Source of the DNA: Pseudoalteromonas ruthenica
Lineage (GTDB): Bacteria; Pseudomonadota; Gammaproteobacteria; Enterobacterales; Alteromonadaceae
NCBI RefSeq assembly: GCF_008808095.1
Contig: NZ_CP023396.1
Span: forward strand, 3,117,501 to 3,181,500
Length of the DNA stretch: 64,000 nt
Direction: 5' to 3'
Under the pieces are notes generated by a model. That model was not told the DNA's origin and did not search any database. It saw nothing but the letters and a program-made list of their open reading frames with translations. The stretch's first letter is position 1; each line of letters begins with the position of its first letter. Below are positions 17,333 through 27,298 of this stretch, one piece after another. A program made the position numbers and the translations under genes.

Positions 17333-19165
17333 TTATTGCATGGGCATCAAAACGGTGTCGATGACGTGGATGACGCCATTGTCACTTGCCACATCCGCCG
17401 AGCTCACCACCGACTCGTCGATATACAGCGCTCCATCTTGCAGTGACAAAGTGCTCATATCACCATTGGCCATGGTGACCATTGGGTTGTCTGAATTAGC
17501 GATATCAATGGCCGCATCAGAGCTCACCGTAGCATCAGCAACTACATGATATAAAAGTACATTTGTAAGCGCTTCAGGATCGGCTAACAGCGCATCTAAG
17601 GTCGCTTGGTCAAGCTTATCAAACGCCGCATCGGTGGGAGCAAACACCGTAAACTCGCGCTCTAAGTCTGCCAAGGTTTGCTCAAGCCCAGCCTCTTGCA
17701 ACGCACTGACTAGGGTTGTGAAATTACCATCGGCTACGGCAACATCCACGATTGACTGCTCACTAGGCGGCATTAGCACGCTATCAATCACATGAATAAC
17801 ACCGTTGTCAGCAGCCACATTGGCGGTGGTTACCTGCGCATTGTCAATGTACAACATGTCATTTTGCAGCGATAACGTCGCTGTATCGCCATTGGCCATG
17901 GTGATCATCGGCTGCTCTGAGTTAGCCACAGCAATGGCCGCGTCTGATTGCACTGTGGCATCAGGAAGTACGTGATAAAGCAACAAATCTGATAGCGCTT
18001 CAGCGTCGGCAAATAGCGCATCGACAGTAGTTTGGTCAAGTTGTTCAAAGGCCGCATCGGTCGGGGCAAAAACGGTAAATTCACGCTCTAAATCGGCTAA
18101 AGTGGTATCCAGCCCTGTGGTTTGCAAAGCCGCCACCAAAGTGCTGAAGTTGCCATTACCGACGGCGACATCGACCACAGATTGTGCTGGTGCCGGGACT
18201 TGAACTTCACCAACAACAACGGTATCGAGCACATGGATAATACCGTTAGTAGTTTGGATGTCTGTCATGGTCACTGTGGCATCACCAAATTTTAGCGTGT
18301 CGTTTTCACCATCAATGGTTATATCTATCTGATTGCCTGATACCGTCTGTGCTTGTTGGCCATTCAAAGAAAATGCCGTGATTGAGTCTACCGAGCCACT
18401 GACAACATGCTGCAACAATATCTCTTTGAGCACTTCTGGGTTGGCCAGTAACGTGTCGATAGTGGCTTGCCCTAATGCCGCAAAAGCCGCATCAGTCGGA
18501 GCAAAAACAGTGAACTCCTGCGATTCGTCACTCAAGGTTGCGACCAAATTAGTCGCTTCAAGGGCCGCCGCCAAGGTGGTGAAGTCGTCGCTGGCAACCG
18601 CTGTTTCAATAATATTCATCGTTGGCTGCTGCGGTTGCGATTGTGGCGGCGTCAATACCGCATCAATCACATGGATCACGCCGTTGTTGGCGCTAATATC
18701 CGTGGTGGTCACGGTTGCCGTGTTGACCAATAACTCGTCACGAGATAAAGACAAGCCCAATGCTGCACCATTGACTGTCGCAACAGTTGAGCCTGCGGCG
18801 TCAATTGCGGCACTTGAGCTGACCCGAGAGTCCAAAACATGATAAGTGAGGATCGCCGAGAGGGTATCAGGGTCCTCAAGCAAGGCATCAATGGTTTCTT
18901 GCCCAAGCAAGGCAAAAGCGTCATCAGTGGGTGCGAACACTGTAAATTGACTGTCGGTGTCGCTGAGAGTGGCATCTAGCCCGGTGGCCTGAAGTGCAGC
19001 GGTCAAGGTTTCAAAATCCTCAGACGCAGCGGCAACATCAACCACTGTAGTAATGGGCGCTTCGGGCGGTTCGACGACAGCAGTATCGTTGTCATCATCA
19101 TCGCTACAAGCAGTAGTAAGCGCCAACAAACCTGCTATAAGCGTTAATTTCAGATAGTCTTTCAC
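17333..19165 (-). CDS. lipoprotein with four fasciclin (FAS1) domains
   Basis: A 610-residue surface or periplasmic lipoprotein. The lipobox LTTAC ends at Cys20, followed by an acidic linker (SDDDDND). Four FAS1 modules follow at about 40-172, 183-318, 330-465 and 467-608, each with the FTVFAPTD H1-box and the closing GVIHVID motif. FAS1 domains mediate adhesion in many organisms. The third and fourth modules are much more alike than the others (about two-thirds identical by eye), pointing to recent internal duplication. The protein is acidic, as typical for a marine secreted protein. It is convergent with the SNF2 gene. Confidence 0.9.
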   Translation of the reverse strand: MKDYLKLTLIAGLLALTTACSDDDDNDTAVVEPPEAPITTVVDVAAASEDFETLTAALQATGLDATLSDTDSQFTVFAPTDDAFALLGQETIDALLEDPDTLSAILTYHVLDSRVSSSAAIDAAGSTVATVNGAALGLSLSRDELLVNTATVTTTDISANNGVIHVIDAVLTPPQSQPQQPTMNIIETAVASDDFTTLAAALEATNLVATLSDESQEFTVFAPTDAAFAALGQATIDTLLANPEVLKEILLQHVVSGSVDSITAFSLNGQQAQTVSGNQIDITIDGENDTLKFGDATVTMTDIQTTNGIIHVLDTVVVGEVQVPAPAQSVVDVAVGNGNFSTLVAALQTTGLDTTLADLEREFTVFAPTDAAFEQLDQTTVDALFADAEALSDLLLYHVLPDATVQSDAAIAVANSEQPMITMANGDTATLSLQNDMLYIDNAQVTTANVAADNGVIHVIDSVLMPPSEQSIVDVAVADGNFTTLVSALQEAGLEQTLADLEREFTVFAPTDAAFDKLDQATLDALLADPEALTNVLLYHVVADATVSSDAAIDIANSDNPMVTMANGDMSTLSLQDGALYIDESVVSSADVASDNGVIHVIDTVLMPMQ

Positions 19166-19482
19166 GTTTGCTTTCCTTTTTTTAAGTGAGACAGCAAACT
19201 CAACTACGTCGGTAACGATAATAAAAGATCAATAAAGTGTTACTTTATTTATACAAGCTGTGCCTACATCATCAACAAACAACGGTGATTCTCTCTATCA
19301 CAACCACATAGTAACCATCTAAATAAATTGAGATTTTTATCGCTTTCAGAGCCAAGATAAAGCATCGAGAGTGCTCCTAACTATTGCTCAATTTTATATA
19401 AGCCTTATACAACCACATTGTAAGTGATAATTGTTTTCATTATACTTAAGTTCTGTTTTCAGTTTTACTTACTACAATAACT
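19166..19482. other. 317-bp intergenic region, divergent promoters
   Basis: AT-rich DNA between the divergent fasciclin and siderophore-receptor genes. Apart from the Fur-box-like site near its right end I see no RNA, repeat or small gene in it. Confidence 0.5.
19426..19444 (+). promoter_or_regulatory. Fur-box-like operator
   Basis: GATAATTGTTTTCATTATA matches the 19-bp Fur consensus at 14 positions, with both outer hexamers (GATAAT and CATTAT) intact. It lies about 40 bp before the TonB-dependent siderophore receptor, so iron repression is the expected control. Confidence 0.65.
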
Positions 19483-21624
19483 ATGCGCTACCGTTCTATT
19501 TTCTTAGCTGTAATTAGCTCTTTACCGGCTCTTGCTCTTGCCAATACGGCCACCGAGCAAGATCAAGCGAATAACGACACCATAGAGAAAATTGAGGTAG
19601 TTGGTCGCGCGTTTTCTCTTTATCGGCCAACAGAATCAAGTTTCGGTACCCGCACCAATACGCCTTTGGAAAAAATTCCACAGTCGATTCAGGTACTGCC
19701 ACAAGCATTAATAAACGATCAAGCTGCACGGCAGATCACCGATTTATACAGCAATATCGCCGGCGTTAATGCGTTTAGTTATTCAGGGGTGACCTTTCGC
19801 GGCTTTCGCCAAGACGAAATTCTCTATGATGGTGTAAAGGGCGACCCATTTAATGGTTTTGCCGTTCCCCAGCTATTTAATATTGAACAAGTCGCCGTGC
19901 TCAAAGGGCCAGCTGGCGCAGTGTATGGCAGTGGTAACCCAGGCGGCATTATCAACTATGTGACTAAAAAGCCGCAGTTTAGTGAGCAAACCACGGTAGA
20001 ACTAGAGGTAGGTAATGATGATTATCTTAGCGGAGCGTTTGAAAGCACCGGCGCCATCAGTGACTCCGACGCTCATGCCTATCGCGTTGGTCTATACCGT
20101 GATAGCGAAGAGCCCTTTCGCGCCAACACCACCACCGACAACACCATTGTCGATCTAGGCTATACCTGGCTGGCCACTCGCGATACCGAGCTGACGCTAC
20201 AGTATACCTATATAGAACAAGAGCTAGGAGGCGCACGCTTGCGTGGCGTTCCTGTAGACGAACAAGGTAACTTCATCACCGACATTAGTTGGAATCACAA
20301 CGAAGCGACTGACTTTCAGAACGTTGAGGCCCATGTTTATCAAGCCATTATAAAACATGACCTGAATGATACTTGGCGAATGGATATCACCGCACGTTAC
20401 TTCGACAACGAGGAACTACAGAATTACCATGAGCCTCGCGGCCTAGTCGATACTGACAACGACGGCATGGCTGACTGGAGCCATCGCGAATTTCGTGATC
20501 AAATACGCGAAAATGAAGGTTTTAGTCTAACAGCCAACGCTATTGCTGAGTTGCAACTTGGCGATACGCAGCATCAAATACTGCTTGGTAGTGATTGGTA
20601 TAAACATGACTTTGCTGGCGATTACCGTACTGCACGGCAACAGAGTAAAGGCGGCCCCGTGCCCGGGCTCGACCTACACAACCCTGAGTATGGTCTGACT
20701 TCACGTGCCGACTATAACATGGACGCCATTGCCTCTCGCTTGAGCGCGACTACGCTGACGCGTTGGGGGGTCTATGCACAAGACCAAGTCGACTTAACCG
20801 ACCAATGGAGTGTGACTGCAGGGCTACGTTACGATCACTTTGAAGACCGTGATGAGCTTAATCACACCGAGTTCTCCGACAGCGATATAACTTATCGTCT
20901 CGGCACCAGCTATAACATCAATGACATGTTCTTCCCTTACGCCTTGCACGGTACCGGATTTGTGCCGCAAAGCGCGAGCAATCAAGACCCTGCAGCTGGT
21001 GGCCCGTTTGACCCAGAACACAGCCGTATCAATGAGTTAGGACTAAGAACTAAGCTTTTCGATGACAGCCTCGCGGTGAACATTGCCACCTACGATATTG
21101 TTCGCGAGAATATTTTACAGCCCAGCTTGCTCGGTGATATTGGCAATGATGGCACCGATGATCTGGTGGCCTTAGGAGAAGTGCAAAGTAAGGGGATTGA
21201 GCTGGAAGTGGTGGGAGATATTACCGAGCGCTGGGTGATCACCGCAAGCTATGCATACAACGACACACGAATTACCGAATCCAGTGATAGCATTCGCAAC
21301 CAAATTCCCGACAGCGACAAGTTTGCTAATGCGCCACAAAACACGCTGGGAGTCTGGACTCGCTATGAGTTGCCACAGCTTAACTCATCAATTTCCGCAG
21401 GTTTAGACTATGTCGACGAGCAAATGAGCCTAGGTGGATTGCCGGTGAAGCCTTACACCATTTACAATATGGCATGGCAAACCCAGTATCAAAACTGGCA
21501 ATGGCAGCTCTCGGTTAAAAACCTCTTCGACAAAGAGTATGCATCCAGCGGCTTTATTACCCGTACAGGGCACTTCCCTGGCGAGCCTCGTCGCATTTAT
21601 GTGAGCGCCAAGTATCGTTTTTAA
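19483..21624 (+). CDS. TonB-dependent siderophore receptor
   Basis: A 713-residue outer-membrane receptor. A signal peptide spans about 1-20. A TonB-box-like DTIEKIEVVGR (33-43) precedes the plug domain, which runs to about 165 with the GPAGAVYGSGNPGGIINYVTK pattern of the siderophore-receptor subfamily. The 22-strand barrel ends in YRF, the terminal aromatic needed for outer-membrane assembly. It would import a ferric siderophore with energy from TonB-ExbBD; the ligand cannot be named. A Fur-like site lies upstream, and a PepSY membrane protein follows after 9 bp, the usual operon partner. Confidence 0.93.
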   Translation: MRYRSIFLAVISSLPALALANTATEQDQANNDTIEKIEVVGRAFSLYRPTESSFGTRTNTPLEKIPQSIQVLPQALINDQAARQITDLYSNIAGVNAFSYSGVTFRGFRQDEILYDGVKGDPFNGFAVPQLFNIEQVAVLKGPAGAVYGSGNPGGIINYVTKKPQFSEQTTVELEVGNDDYLSGAFESTGAISDSDAHAYRVGLYRDSEEPFRANTTTDNTIVDLGYTWLATRDTELTLQYTYIEQELGGARLRGVPVDEQGNFITDISWNHNEATDFQNVEAHVYQAIIKHDLNDTWRMDITARYFDNEELQNYHEPRGLVDTDNDGMADWSHREFRDQIRENEGFSLTANAIAELQLGDTQHQILLGSDWYKHDFAGDYRTARQQSKGGPVPGLDLHNPEYGLTSRADYNMDAIASRLSATTLTRWGVYAQDQVDLTDQWSVTAGLRYDHFEDRDELNHTEFSDSDITYRLGTSYNINDMFFPYALHGTGFVPQSASNQDPAAGGPFDPEHSRINELGLRTKLFDDSLAVNIATYDIVRENILQPSLLGDIGNDGTDDLVALGEVQSKGIELEVVGDITERWVITASYAYNDTRITESSDSIRNQIPDSDKFANAPQNTLGVWTRYELPQLNSSISAGLDYVDEQMSLGGLPVKPYTIYNMAWQTQYQNWQWQLSVKNLFDKEYASSGFITRTGHFPGEPRRIYVSAKYRF

Positions 21625-21633
21625 GGAATACCA

Positions 21634-22848
21634 GTGAGCGCTAGGCAGTGGTTTAATGTGCACTCATGGGCAGGGCTGTTTGTTGGCGCCCTGCTTTTTG
21701 TGACTTGTTTATCGGGTACTTTGGCAACGCTCAGTCACGAGCTTGAGTACCTGAGTGATAGTCAGTTTCGCGCTATCAGTGACAGTGGCGACACCGATTT
21801 TGCCGCCATTGAACGCACCTTGAATACGCATTACCCCGGTGCTCAGGTGATGTATCTAACTCGCCATAAACAAGACTATCTCGCCACTGAAGTTCAGTTA
21901 AAAATACAAGGGTCTTTTCGCTTCGTGTATGTGGATGGTGCCACCGGTGCATTACTCGGAGAAGGGCCGTGGGCGCGTATCTCACGATTCTTGCGTAACT
22001 GGCATATGACCCTATCCATGGGCTGGACGGGGAAGCTTATCATCACCAGCTTAAGCTTACTGTTAGTGGTGTTGTTGGTGTCCAGCCTTTACGTATATCG
22101 TCAGTGGTGGCGTCATTTTTTGAAGCGCCCCGCTGCTCTCACACTTAGCAAGCGCAATAGCTGGTCCGATTGGCATAAACTCCTCGGTTTGTGGAGCTAC
22201 TGGTTTATCTTGGTGATGGCACTAACGGGGTTATGGTATTTAGTTGAACACGGCCTACAAACGGCGAAGATAGATCATTATGTTGCACCGCCGCCAGCAG
22301 TGACCCAATTGGCCAATCAAAATGAAAAGAGCACACGCCCGCCGCTCACTTTGAGTGCCGCTTATCAAGCAGCGAAGCAGGCCTTCCCAAGTTTAGATAT
22401 TCGCTATATCAGCTACCCACAACACAGTCATCAGGCTATCCAAATTCGCGGTTACAACGACGATATACTGCTGCGTCTACGCGCCAATAAGGTCTATTTG
22501 CACCCAGCAACAGGTGCCGTATTAGGTATTCAAAAAGGCGAGCAGCTGCCCTTAGTGCCGCGCCTAAAAGACACCGCCGATCCATTGCACTTTGGTAACT
22601 TTGCCGGCCTCGGCACTAAGCTCATTTGGGCGTTCTTTGGCGCGCTGATGACCTTTGTGAGCGGTGCCGGAGTGGTGATGGGCTGGTTACGAGTGCGACG
22701 CAAAACCTCTGCTATTCGCTGGCTAGGGGTATCCGGCGTTATCGCTATTGCGTTAGTGCTTGCCTCGGTGGTTGCCACGAGTATGTCATTTAGTGTGCGC
22801 AACGTTCCGGCGCAGTTATTTTCGCCAGTGCTCGGCGTTGAGAAGTAA
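21634..22848 (+). CDS. PepSY-associated transmembrane protein (iron-uptake type)
   Basis: A 404-residue inner-membrane protein with four main hydrophobic helices: about 11-32, 132-152, 190-212 and 334-356, plus a C-terminal one. Periplasmic PepSY-like segments lie between them. Helix 1 begins with the typical FNVHSWAGL motif. Conserved membrane histidines suggest haem or ferric-siderophore reductase activity, proposed for this family. The start is GTG with AAGGAA upstream. It is directly downstream of the siderophore receptor, which fits release of iron from the imported siderophore. Confidence 0.85.
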   Translation: MSARQWFNVHSWAGLFVGALLFVTCLSGTLATLSHELEYLSDSQFRAISDSGDTDFAAIERTLNTHYPGAQVMYLTRHKQDYLATEVQLKIQGSFRFVYVDGATGALLGEGPWARISRFLRNWHMTLSMGWTGKLIITSLSLLLVVLLVSSLYVYRQWWRHFLKRPAALTLSKRNSWSDWHKLLGLWSYWFILVMALTGLWYLVEHGLQTAKIDHYVAPPPAVTQLANQNEKSTRPPLTLSAAYQAAKQAFPSLDIRYISYPQHSHQAIQIRGYNDDILLRLRANKVYLHPATGAVLGIQKGEQLPLVPRLKDTADPLHFGNFAGLGTKLIWAFFGALMTFVSGAGVVMGWLRVRRKTSAIRWLGVSGVIAIALVLASVVATSMSFSVRNVPAQLFSPVLGVEK

Positions 22849-22996
22849 GAGGGTGTTGCAATAGTGCTACCACTCTAAAAATAACAATTAATCCCTTAGC
22901 TATTGAGTTGAAAGTAAAAAATTAGCGATTAATCAGCTTTATTAGCAAAAAATGAACAAATGATTATTGTTTGTACTTACATAACAGATCTATAAT

Positions 22997-23014
22997 GCGA
23001 ACGATTTTCATTTT
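22997..23014 (+). promoter_or_regulatory. weak Fur-box-like site
   Basis: GCGAACGATTTTCATTTT fits three Fur hexamers at 12 of 18 positions. It sits about 20 bp upstream of the second receptor. Weak in itself, it gains support from the iron-uptake context. Confidence 0.35.
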
Positions 23015-23031
23015 TTATACAGGGAATTATT

Positions 23032-25359
23032 ATGAAGTCCTCTCCCGCTCTCGCCCCCTTAGCCATTGCTATTACTTTGGCGTTATGTGCAGCAAACAGC
23101 TTAACCGTTCACGCCGATGTTCAGGATATCGAAAAGATTATTGTCAGTGGTCAAAAAATTGATCGCGGTCTTCAAGAAACCCCCACCAGCGTTGCCGTAA
23201 TAACAGAGCAAACGGTAGAGCGTGAGAACCTCAATACCTTCTATGATGTCCTTGCTCGTACCCCCAACGTATCTGGAACTGACGGTGCAGGCTTTAATAT
23301 TCGTGGCATTGATGCGTTTAATGTTACCGGCGGCGGCTCTGGCGGTTTAGCCAGTGTGTATATCGATGGCGCGCCTGTGCCGTACAGAATGATGCAACAA
23401 GGCGGCTTTTCTACTTGGGATATCAGCCAGGTGGAGGTTCTTCGAGGCCCGCAATCGACCCTGCAAGGCCGTAATGCACTGGCAGGCGCGGTGGTCATGA
23501 ATACCCGCGATGCAGAGCAAGAATACAGTTTGAAAGCTCGCCTGGGCATGGGCGAATACGGTGCTCAAGAGGCCGCCATTGCTCTTGGAGGTGGCCTGGT
23601 TGAGGATGAACTGGCATTTCGTCTCAGTGCTGAAAAACGTGATAGTGGTGGTTACAACACCAATGTGGCTACCGGTGAAGAGTCGGACTTTGACGACAAT
23701 GAATTCTATCGCGCTAAGCTACGCTATACGCCGACAGCCTTACCCCAGTTTGAAGCACAACTGAGCTTTATGCACAGCGAAAACGAAAAAGGCATCGAAT
23801 GGGTAGCGACACAAAGCGGTAATACGGCTTATCCGATTAACGATATCTTCGATGATCGTTACGTTTATCTCGACTCACCAACCTTTGAGTTTACCGATAC
23901 CGACATGTATGCGCTCAATATGCAGTACGACCTCACTGATTTCTGGCGTCTCACTGCAATCACTACTTACTCTAACTCAAAGTATGGCTATGAATGGGAT
24001 GGCGATGCGTCGATGGTTGGACCGCAATCAACACTCACCGATCGCCGCGAAGACAAAACCACTTCTCAAGAACTGCGCTTAACCTATGATGGTGAACGCC
24101 TCAGTGGGTTAATCGGGCTTTACTATTCCGATGTTGATGTTAATGACATCAGCAGTGGCGAGCGTGGTGTCACCTTTGAGCAGCTGGGTGTACGCACGTT
24201 ACTGACAGCCCCCCCTGAGTTTGGCGGGCTGGGACTACCCGCTGTGTTAGCCGAACAAGTTCTGCAATTATACCGTGGCGCTGACCCCTTGTTTATTAGC
24301 CAGTCTGCCTATTATGTGCAAGGGATCACCACCACCGCCTTGTTCGCTGATTTTACCTATGAGCTAAACAACCACTGGGACGCATTCGCTGGCCTACGCT
24401 ATGACCGCGAACAACAGGAAAACGGCAACACCACCGATATCAGTATCAGTGCACGCACCGAACAAGCGCTACCACAACCCAGTGACTATGCGTTTGATCC
24501 CATGCTGGCACAACTGATTGGCGGCATTAATCAGCAATTATACGCGATGGCCGCCGACGCCTCAGGCGACGAGCCCGTTGAAGACGCTGACTTTGATGCT
24601 TGGCTGCCCAAAGTGGGCGCTACGTATCGCTTCAATGATGACGTATCATCTAGTTTTACAGTGCAACGCGGTTATCGCTCAGGTGGTGTGGGCACTAATA
24701 TCGCCCAGTCGACGCCCTTTACGTTCGACCCTGAATACACTTGGAACTACGAGTTAGCAATGCGTTCCGTATGGCTTGACGACGCTTTAGTACTCAACGC
24801 CAATCTCTTTTATTTGGACTGGGAAGACCAGCAAGTTGATGTCTATCTATCCAGTAACCAATATGATCGTGAGGTTCGCAACGTTGGCGCGTCCCATGTC
24901 CAAGGTTTTGAAACCGAATTAAGTTACTCGCTCAACCCAAGCACTCGCTTCTATGGCGGTATTGGTTATTCGCAAACAGAGTTTGACGACTTCGTGCAAC
25001 TCTTTAATGGCGTTGAGACCAATTACAGCGGACGCGAATTCGCCGGTGCGCCGCAATGGACTGCGCTAATGGGAGTTGATTACTTCTCACATCAAGGTTG
25101 GGTCGCCAATGTGAATGCCAGCTACACCGGCAGCTCCCAACGCCTATCCACACCCTTAGAGCAGGGGTTAGACCCACGCAATGACACCCACTGGCTGGTC
25201 AATGCCCGTGTCGGCTACCAATGGCAGCATTATGGTGTGTATGCCTTAGTGCAAAATGCGCTTGATGAGCAATATGTTGTGTTAGCCCCAGCGGGACTTG
25301 GCAACCAAACCTTAGGCGCTCCGCGCACCTTCAGTGTGCGCTTCGAAGCACAATTTTAG
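23032..25359 (+). CDS. TonB-dependent outer-membrane receptor
   Basis: A 775-residue receptor. A signal peptide spans about 1-28 (HADVQ), a TonB-box-like IEKIIVSGQ is at 33-41, and the plug continues to about 165 with EVLRGPQSTLQGRNALAGAV. The barrel ends in FEAQF with terminal Phe. It belongs to the general TonB receptor class rather than the tight siderophore subfamily of the previous receptor, but lies at the head of a gene set (DUF3649-like, PepSY, DUF3325-like) that usually accompanies iron transport. A ribosome site (AGGGAA) precedes the ATG. Confidence 0.92.
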   Translation: MKSSPALAPLAIAITLALCAANSLTVHADVQDIEKIIVSGQKIDRGLQETPTSVAVITEQTVERENLNTFYDVLARTPNVSGTDGAGFNIRGIDAFNVTGGGSGGLASVYIDGAPVPYRMMQQGGFSTWDISQVEVLRGPQSTLQGRNALAGAVVMNTRDAEQEYSLKARLGMGEYGAQEAAIALGGGLVEDELAFRLSAEKRDSGGYNTNVATGEESDFDDNEFYRAKLRYTPTALPQFEAQLSFMHSENEKGIEWVATQSGNTAYPINDIFDDRYVYLDSPTFEFTDTDMYALNMQYDLTDFWRLTAITTYSNSKYGYEWDGDASMVGPQSTLTDRREDKTTSQELRLTYDGERLSGLIGLYYSDVDVNDISSGERGVTFEQLGVRTLLTAPPEFGGLGLPAVLAEQVLQLYRGADPLFISQSAYYVQGITTTALFADFTYELNNHWDAFAGLRYDREQQENGNTTDISISARTEQALPQPSDYAFDPMLAQLIGGINQQLYAMAADASGDEPVEDADFDAWLPKVGATYRFNDDVSSSFTVQRGYRSGGVGTNIAQSTPFTFDPEYTWNYELAMRSVWLDDALVLNANLFYLDWEDQQVDVYLSSNQYDREVRNVGASHVQGFETELSYSLNPSTRFYGGIGYSQTEFDDFVQLFNGVETNYSGREFAGAPQWTALMGVDYFSHQGWVANVNASYTGSSQRLSTPLEQGLDPRNDTHWLVNARVGYQWQHYGVYALVQNALDEQYVVLAPAGLGNQTLGAPRTFSVRFEAQF

Positions 25360-25372
25360 TTAGGCATTCATC

Positions 25373-25391
25373 GCGCGGCCCAGCGCCGCGC
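25373..25391 (+). other. GC-rich stem-loop inside the iron operon
   Basis: Stem GCGCGGC / GCCGCGC with a five-base loop between the receptor stop and the next start, without a T-run. It may protect the receptor mRNA 3' end or partly reduce readthrough to the small membrane-protein genes. Confidence 0.5.
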
Positions 25392-25406
25392 TCAAGGGGC
25401 AATAAT

Positions 25407-25694
25407 ATGACAAAAAAACGCACCTTCAGTGCCACCAAGCGTCGGCACTTTCTTGCCTGCGTGTTGGCACTGCTCACCTCGGTAGTGATTATTCCGGGCA
25501 TGACAACCTATTTACCTTTTGCCATGAGCGAGCAAATTCTCATGCCAATTATGCTATTTCCGCTTATTTGGACGGCGCTATTTATGTACGCATATATGGC
25601 GGAAAAGGCATGGCATCCGTTGGCAGTAATGGTACTGCTGATAGTTATTCATGGCGTATTGAGCTTTATCGCCCTAACAGGAGCAACAGGATGA
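25407..25694 (+). CDS. small membrane protein, DUF3649-like (iron uptake)
   Basis: A 95-residue protein with three hydrophobic helices: about 13-32, 46-64 and 71-92. Size, topology and place between a TonB receptor and a PepSY protein match the DUF3649 family, which occurs almost only in such operons. No catalytic motif is visible. It ends in an ATGA overlap with the PepSY gene, so the two are translationally coupled. The biochemical function is unknown. Confidence 0.65.
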   Translation: MTKKRTFSATKRRHFLACVLALLTSVVIIPGMTTYLPFAMSEQILMPIMLFPLIWTALFMYAYMAEKAWHPLAVMVLLIVIHGVLSFIALTGATG

Positions 25695-27298
25695 AATCAT
25701 TAACCATCAAGAAGCTCTTTAATATCCATAGTTGGGTGGGAGTTATTACCGCTGTATTGCTATTTATTGTCGCCTTTAGTGGTGCTATTGCGGTATTGAG
25801 TCGCCCTGAGCTGAAAATATGGGCGAACCCCGAAATTCAGCAGGCTCCAAAAATACCAGCGCAAGCAATCACTGAGCTTGTGAACCAATACCATGAGCAA
25901 GTACCCGCACCATTCGGTGAAAATATTCATGTATACTTGCCTAGCGGCCATAACACTCATTTACTGACCTTGTTATTTGAATCGCATCATGGTGATGACA
26001 ATTACGATCAGGCTGTGGCGCACGTTTTTCAATTTCATCCCAACACTTTGGCGTTGCAATCGACTTACTATGGTCCGAGCCAAACCTTCTATGCTAAGCG
26101 CAAAACAGATGCTGCCAGCTTTATTGGCCACTTTCATGCCGACTTACATCTCGGCCGACCGATTGGGCTAATACTCACGGGGGTGCTAGGTTTGACGCTG
26201 TTGGTGTCGACGCTCACCGGGCTGTTTATCCACCGCCAGTTTTTGCGGCAACTGTTTACCTTTCGCCGCCATAAAGGGACCAGTGTTTGGGTGAGTGACG
26301 GGCACAAAGTAATGGGGATTTGGGGAAGTCTCTTTCATGGCGTGATTGGTTTTACCGGGGCATTCCTTGGCCTAGCCACGGTTATTTTATTGCCAGCCGC
26401 CGCTTTGGTTAACTTTGGCGGCGATCAAGATAAGCTGGTGGAAACATTTACCGCCATTCCTGAGCCAGTCATTAGCCATCAGTATCAACCGACCCAACTG
26501 GCCGATATTCTTGCTGATGCCGAGCAGCGCTTCGCCGATGCTCATATTCTTGATGTCACGATTATGGCGCATAACGATGCCAACAGCGAAGTCTATCTGC
26601 GTTTGCTTGGCGGGGAGTCGGTGGCCTCGCAGTTACTGCATTATCACGGCGATGGCGAGTACATAAAGTCAATGAGTAGCTTTGGCGATATCCCCGGCGT
26701 GTCCATCAAGGTGTTAGAGCTATTGTTTCCCTTGCACTTTGGTAATTTCGGTGGGATTTTTATCAAGCTCGTGTGGACTGCGCTGGGCTTAACCACAGCA
26801 CTATTGCCACTGTCAGGGATCATGATGTGGTTAAGTAAACGCGCTCGAGGCAACAACCCGAGCTTAAGCCACAAAGCTTATCAGCGCTGGAATCGCTTTA
26901 TCATTGGCAGCTGTGGCGGCTTAGTACTGGCCTGTATGTTACTGTTTCCGGCGCAAGTGCTCATCAATGCCTATGTTCCACCCACCGCGCACAATGCCGT
27001 TATCGGCCCGCTGTTTTTCTATTCATGGTTGCTCTGGTTACTGCTGGGCGCATTACCTTGGCATTATCATCGCTATTTCCAAGCGACATTAGCATGCATA
27101 GGCAGCTTAGCGTTGTTGGTGCTACCGCTTAACGTTTTACTCTCTGAAAACCACGTGTTTAATGCTGGCAGCTTATTGGTAAGTAGTGTTGATATCGGCT
27201 TTTTTGCTATTGGCTTGGGTTGCTACTACGCCCTTAGGCGCCTCTATAAAGGCACCGCAACTCGGTCGCAGCTTGTTAATCAGGAGCAACAAGTATGA
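25691..27298 (+). CDS. PepSY-associated transmembrane protein (iron-uptake type)
   Basis: A 535-residue inner-membrane protein. Helix 1 starts with FNIHSWVGV, like the first PepSY protein, and further helices lie at about 155-178, 215-245, 355-378 and through the C-terminal 130 residues, which add more helices than the shorter paralogue has. Histidines in and near helices (GHFHADLHLG, PLHFGNFGG) suggest haem ligands. The ATG inside the previous stop (ATGA) was taken as start; the open frame extends 41 codons upstream but would overlap the preceding gene heavily. Probably a ferric-siderophore reductase or haem-linked redox protein, by family analogy. Confidence 0.85.
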   Translation: MKSLTIKKLFNIHSWVGVITAVLLFIVAFSGAIAVLSRPELKIWANPEIQQAPKIPAQAITELVNQYHEQVPAPFGENIHVYLPSGHNTHLLTLLFESHHGDDNYDQAVAHVFQFHPNTLALQSTYYGPSQTFYAKRKTDAASFIGHFHADLHLGRPIGLILTGVLGLTLLVSTLTGLFIHRQFLRQLFTFRRHKGTSVWVSDGHKVMGIWGSLFHGVIGFTGAFLGLATVILLPAAALVNFGGDQDKLVETFTAIPEPVISHQYQPTQLADILADAEQRFADAHILDVTIMAHNDANSEVYLRLLGGESVASQLLHYHGDGEYIKSMSSFGDIPGVSIKVLELLFPLHFGNFGGIFIKLVWTALGLTTALLPLSGIMMWLSKRARGNNPSLSHKAYQRWNRFIIGSCGGLVLACMLLFPAQVLINAYVPPTAHNAVIGPLFFYSWLLWLLLGALPWHYHRYFQATLACIGSLALLVLPLNVLLSENHVFNAGSLLVSSVDIGFFAIGLGCYYALRRLYKGTATRSQLVNQEQQV

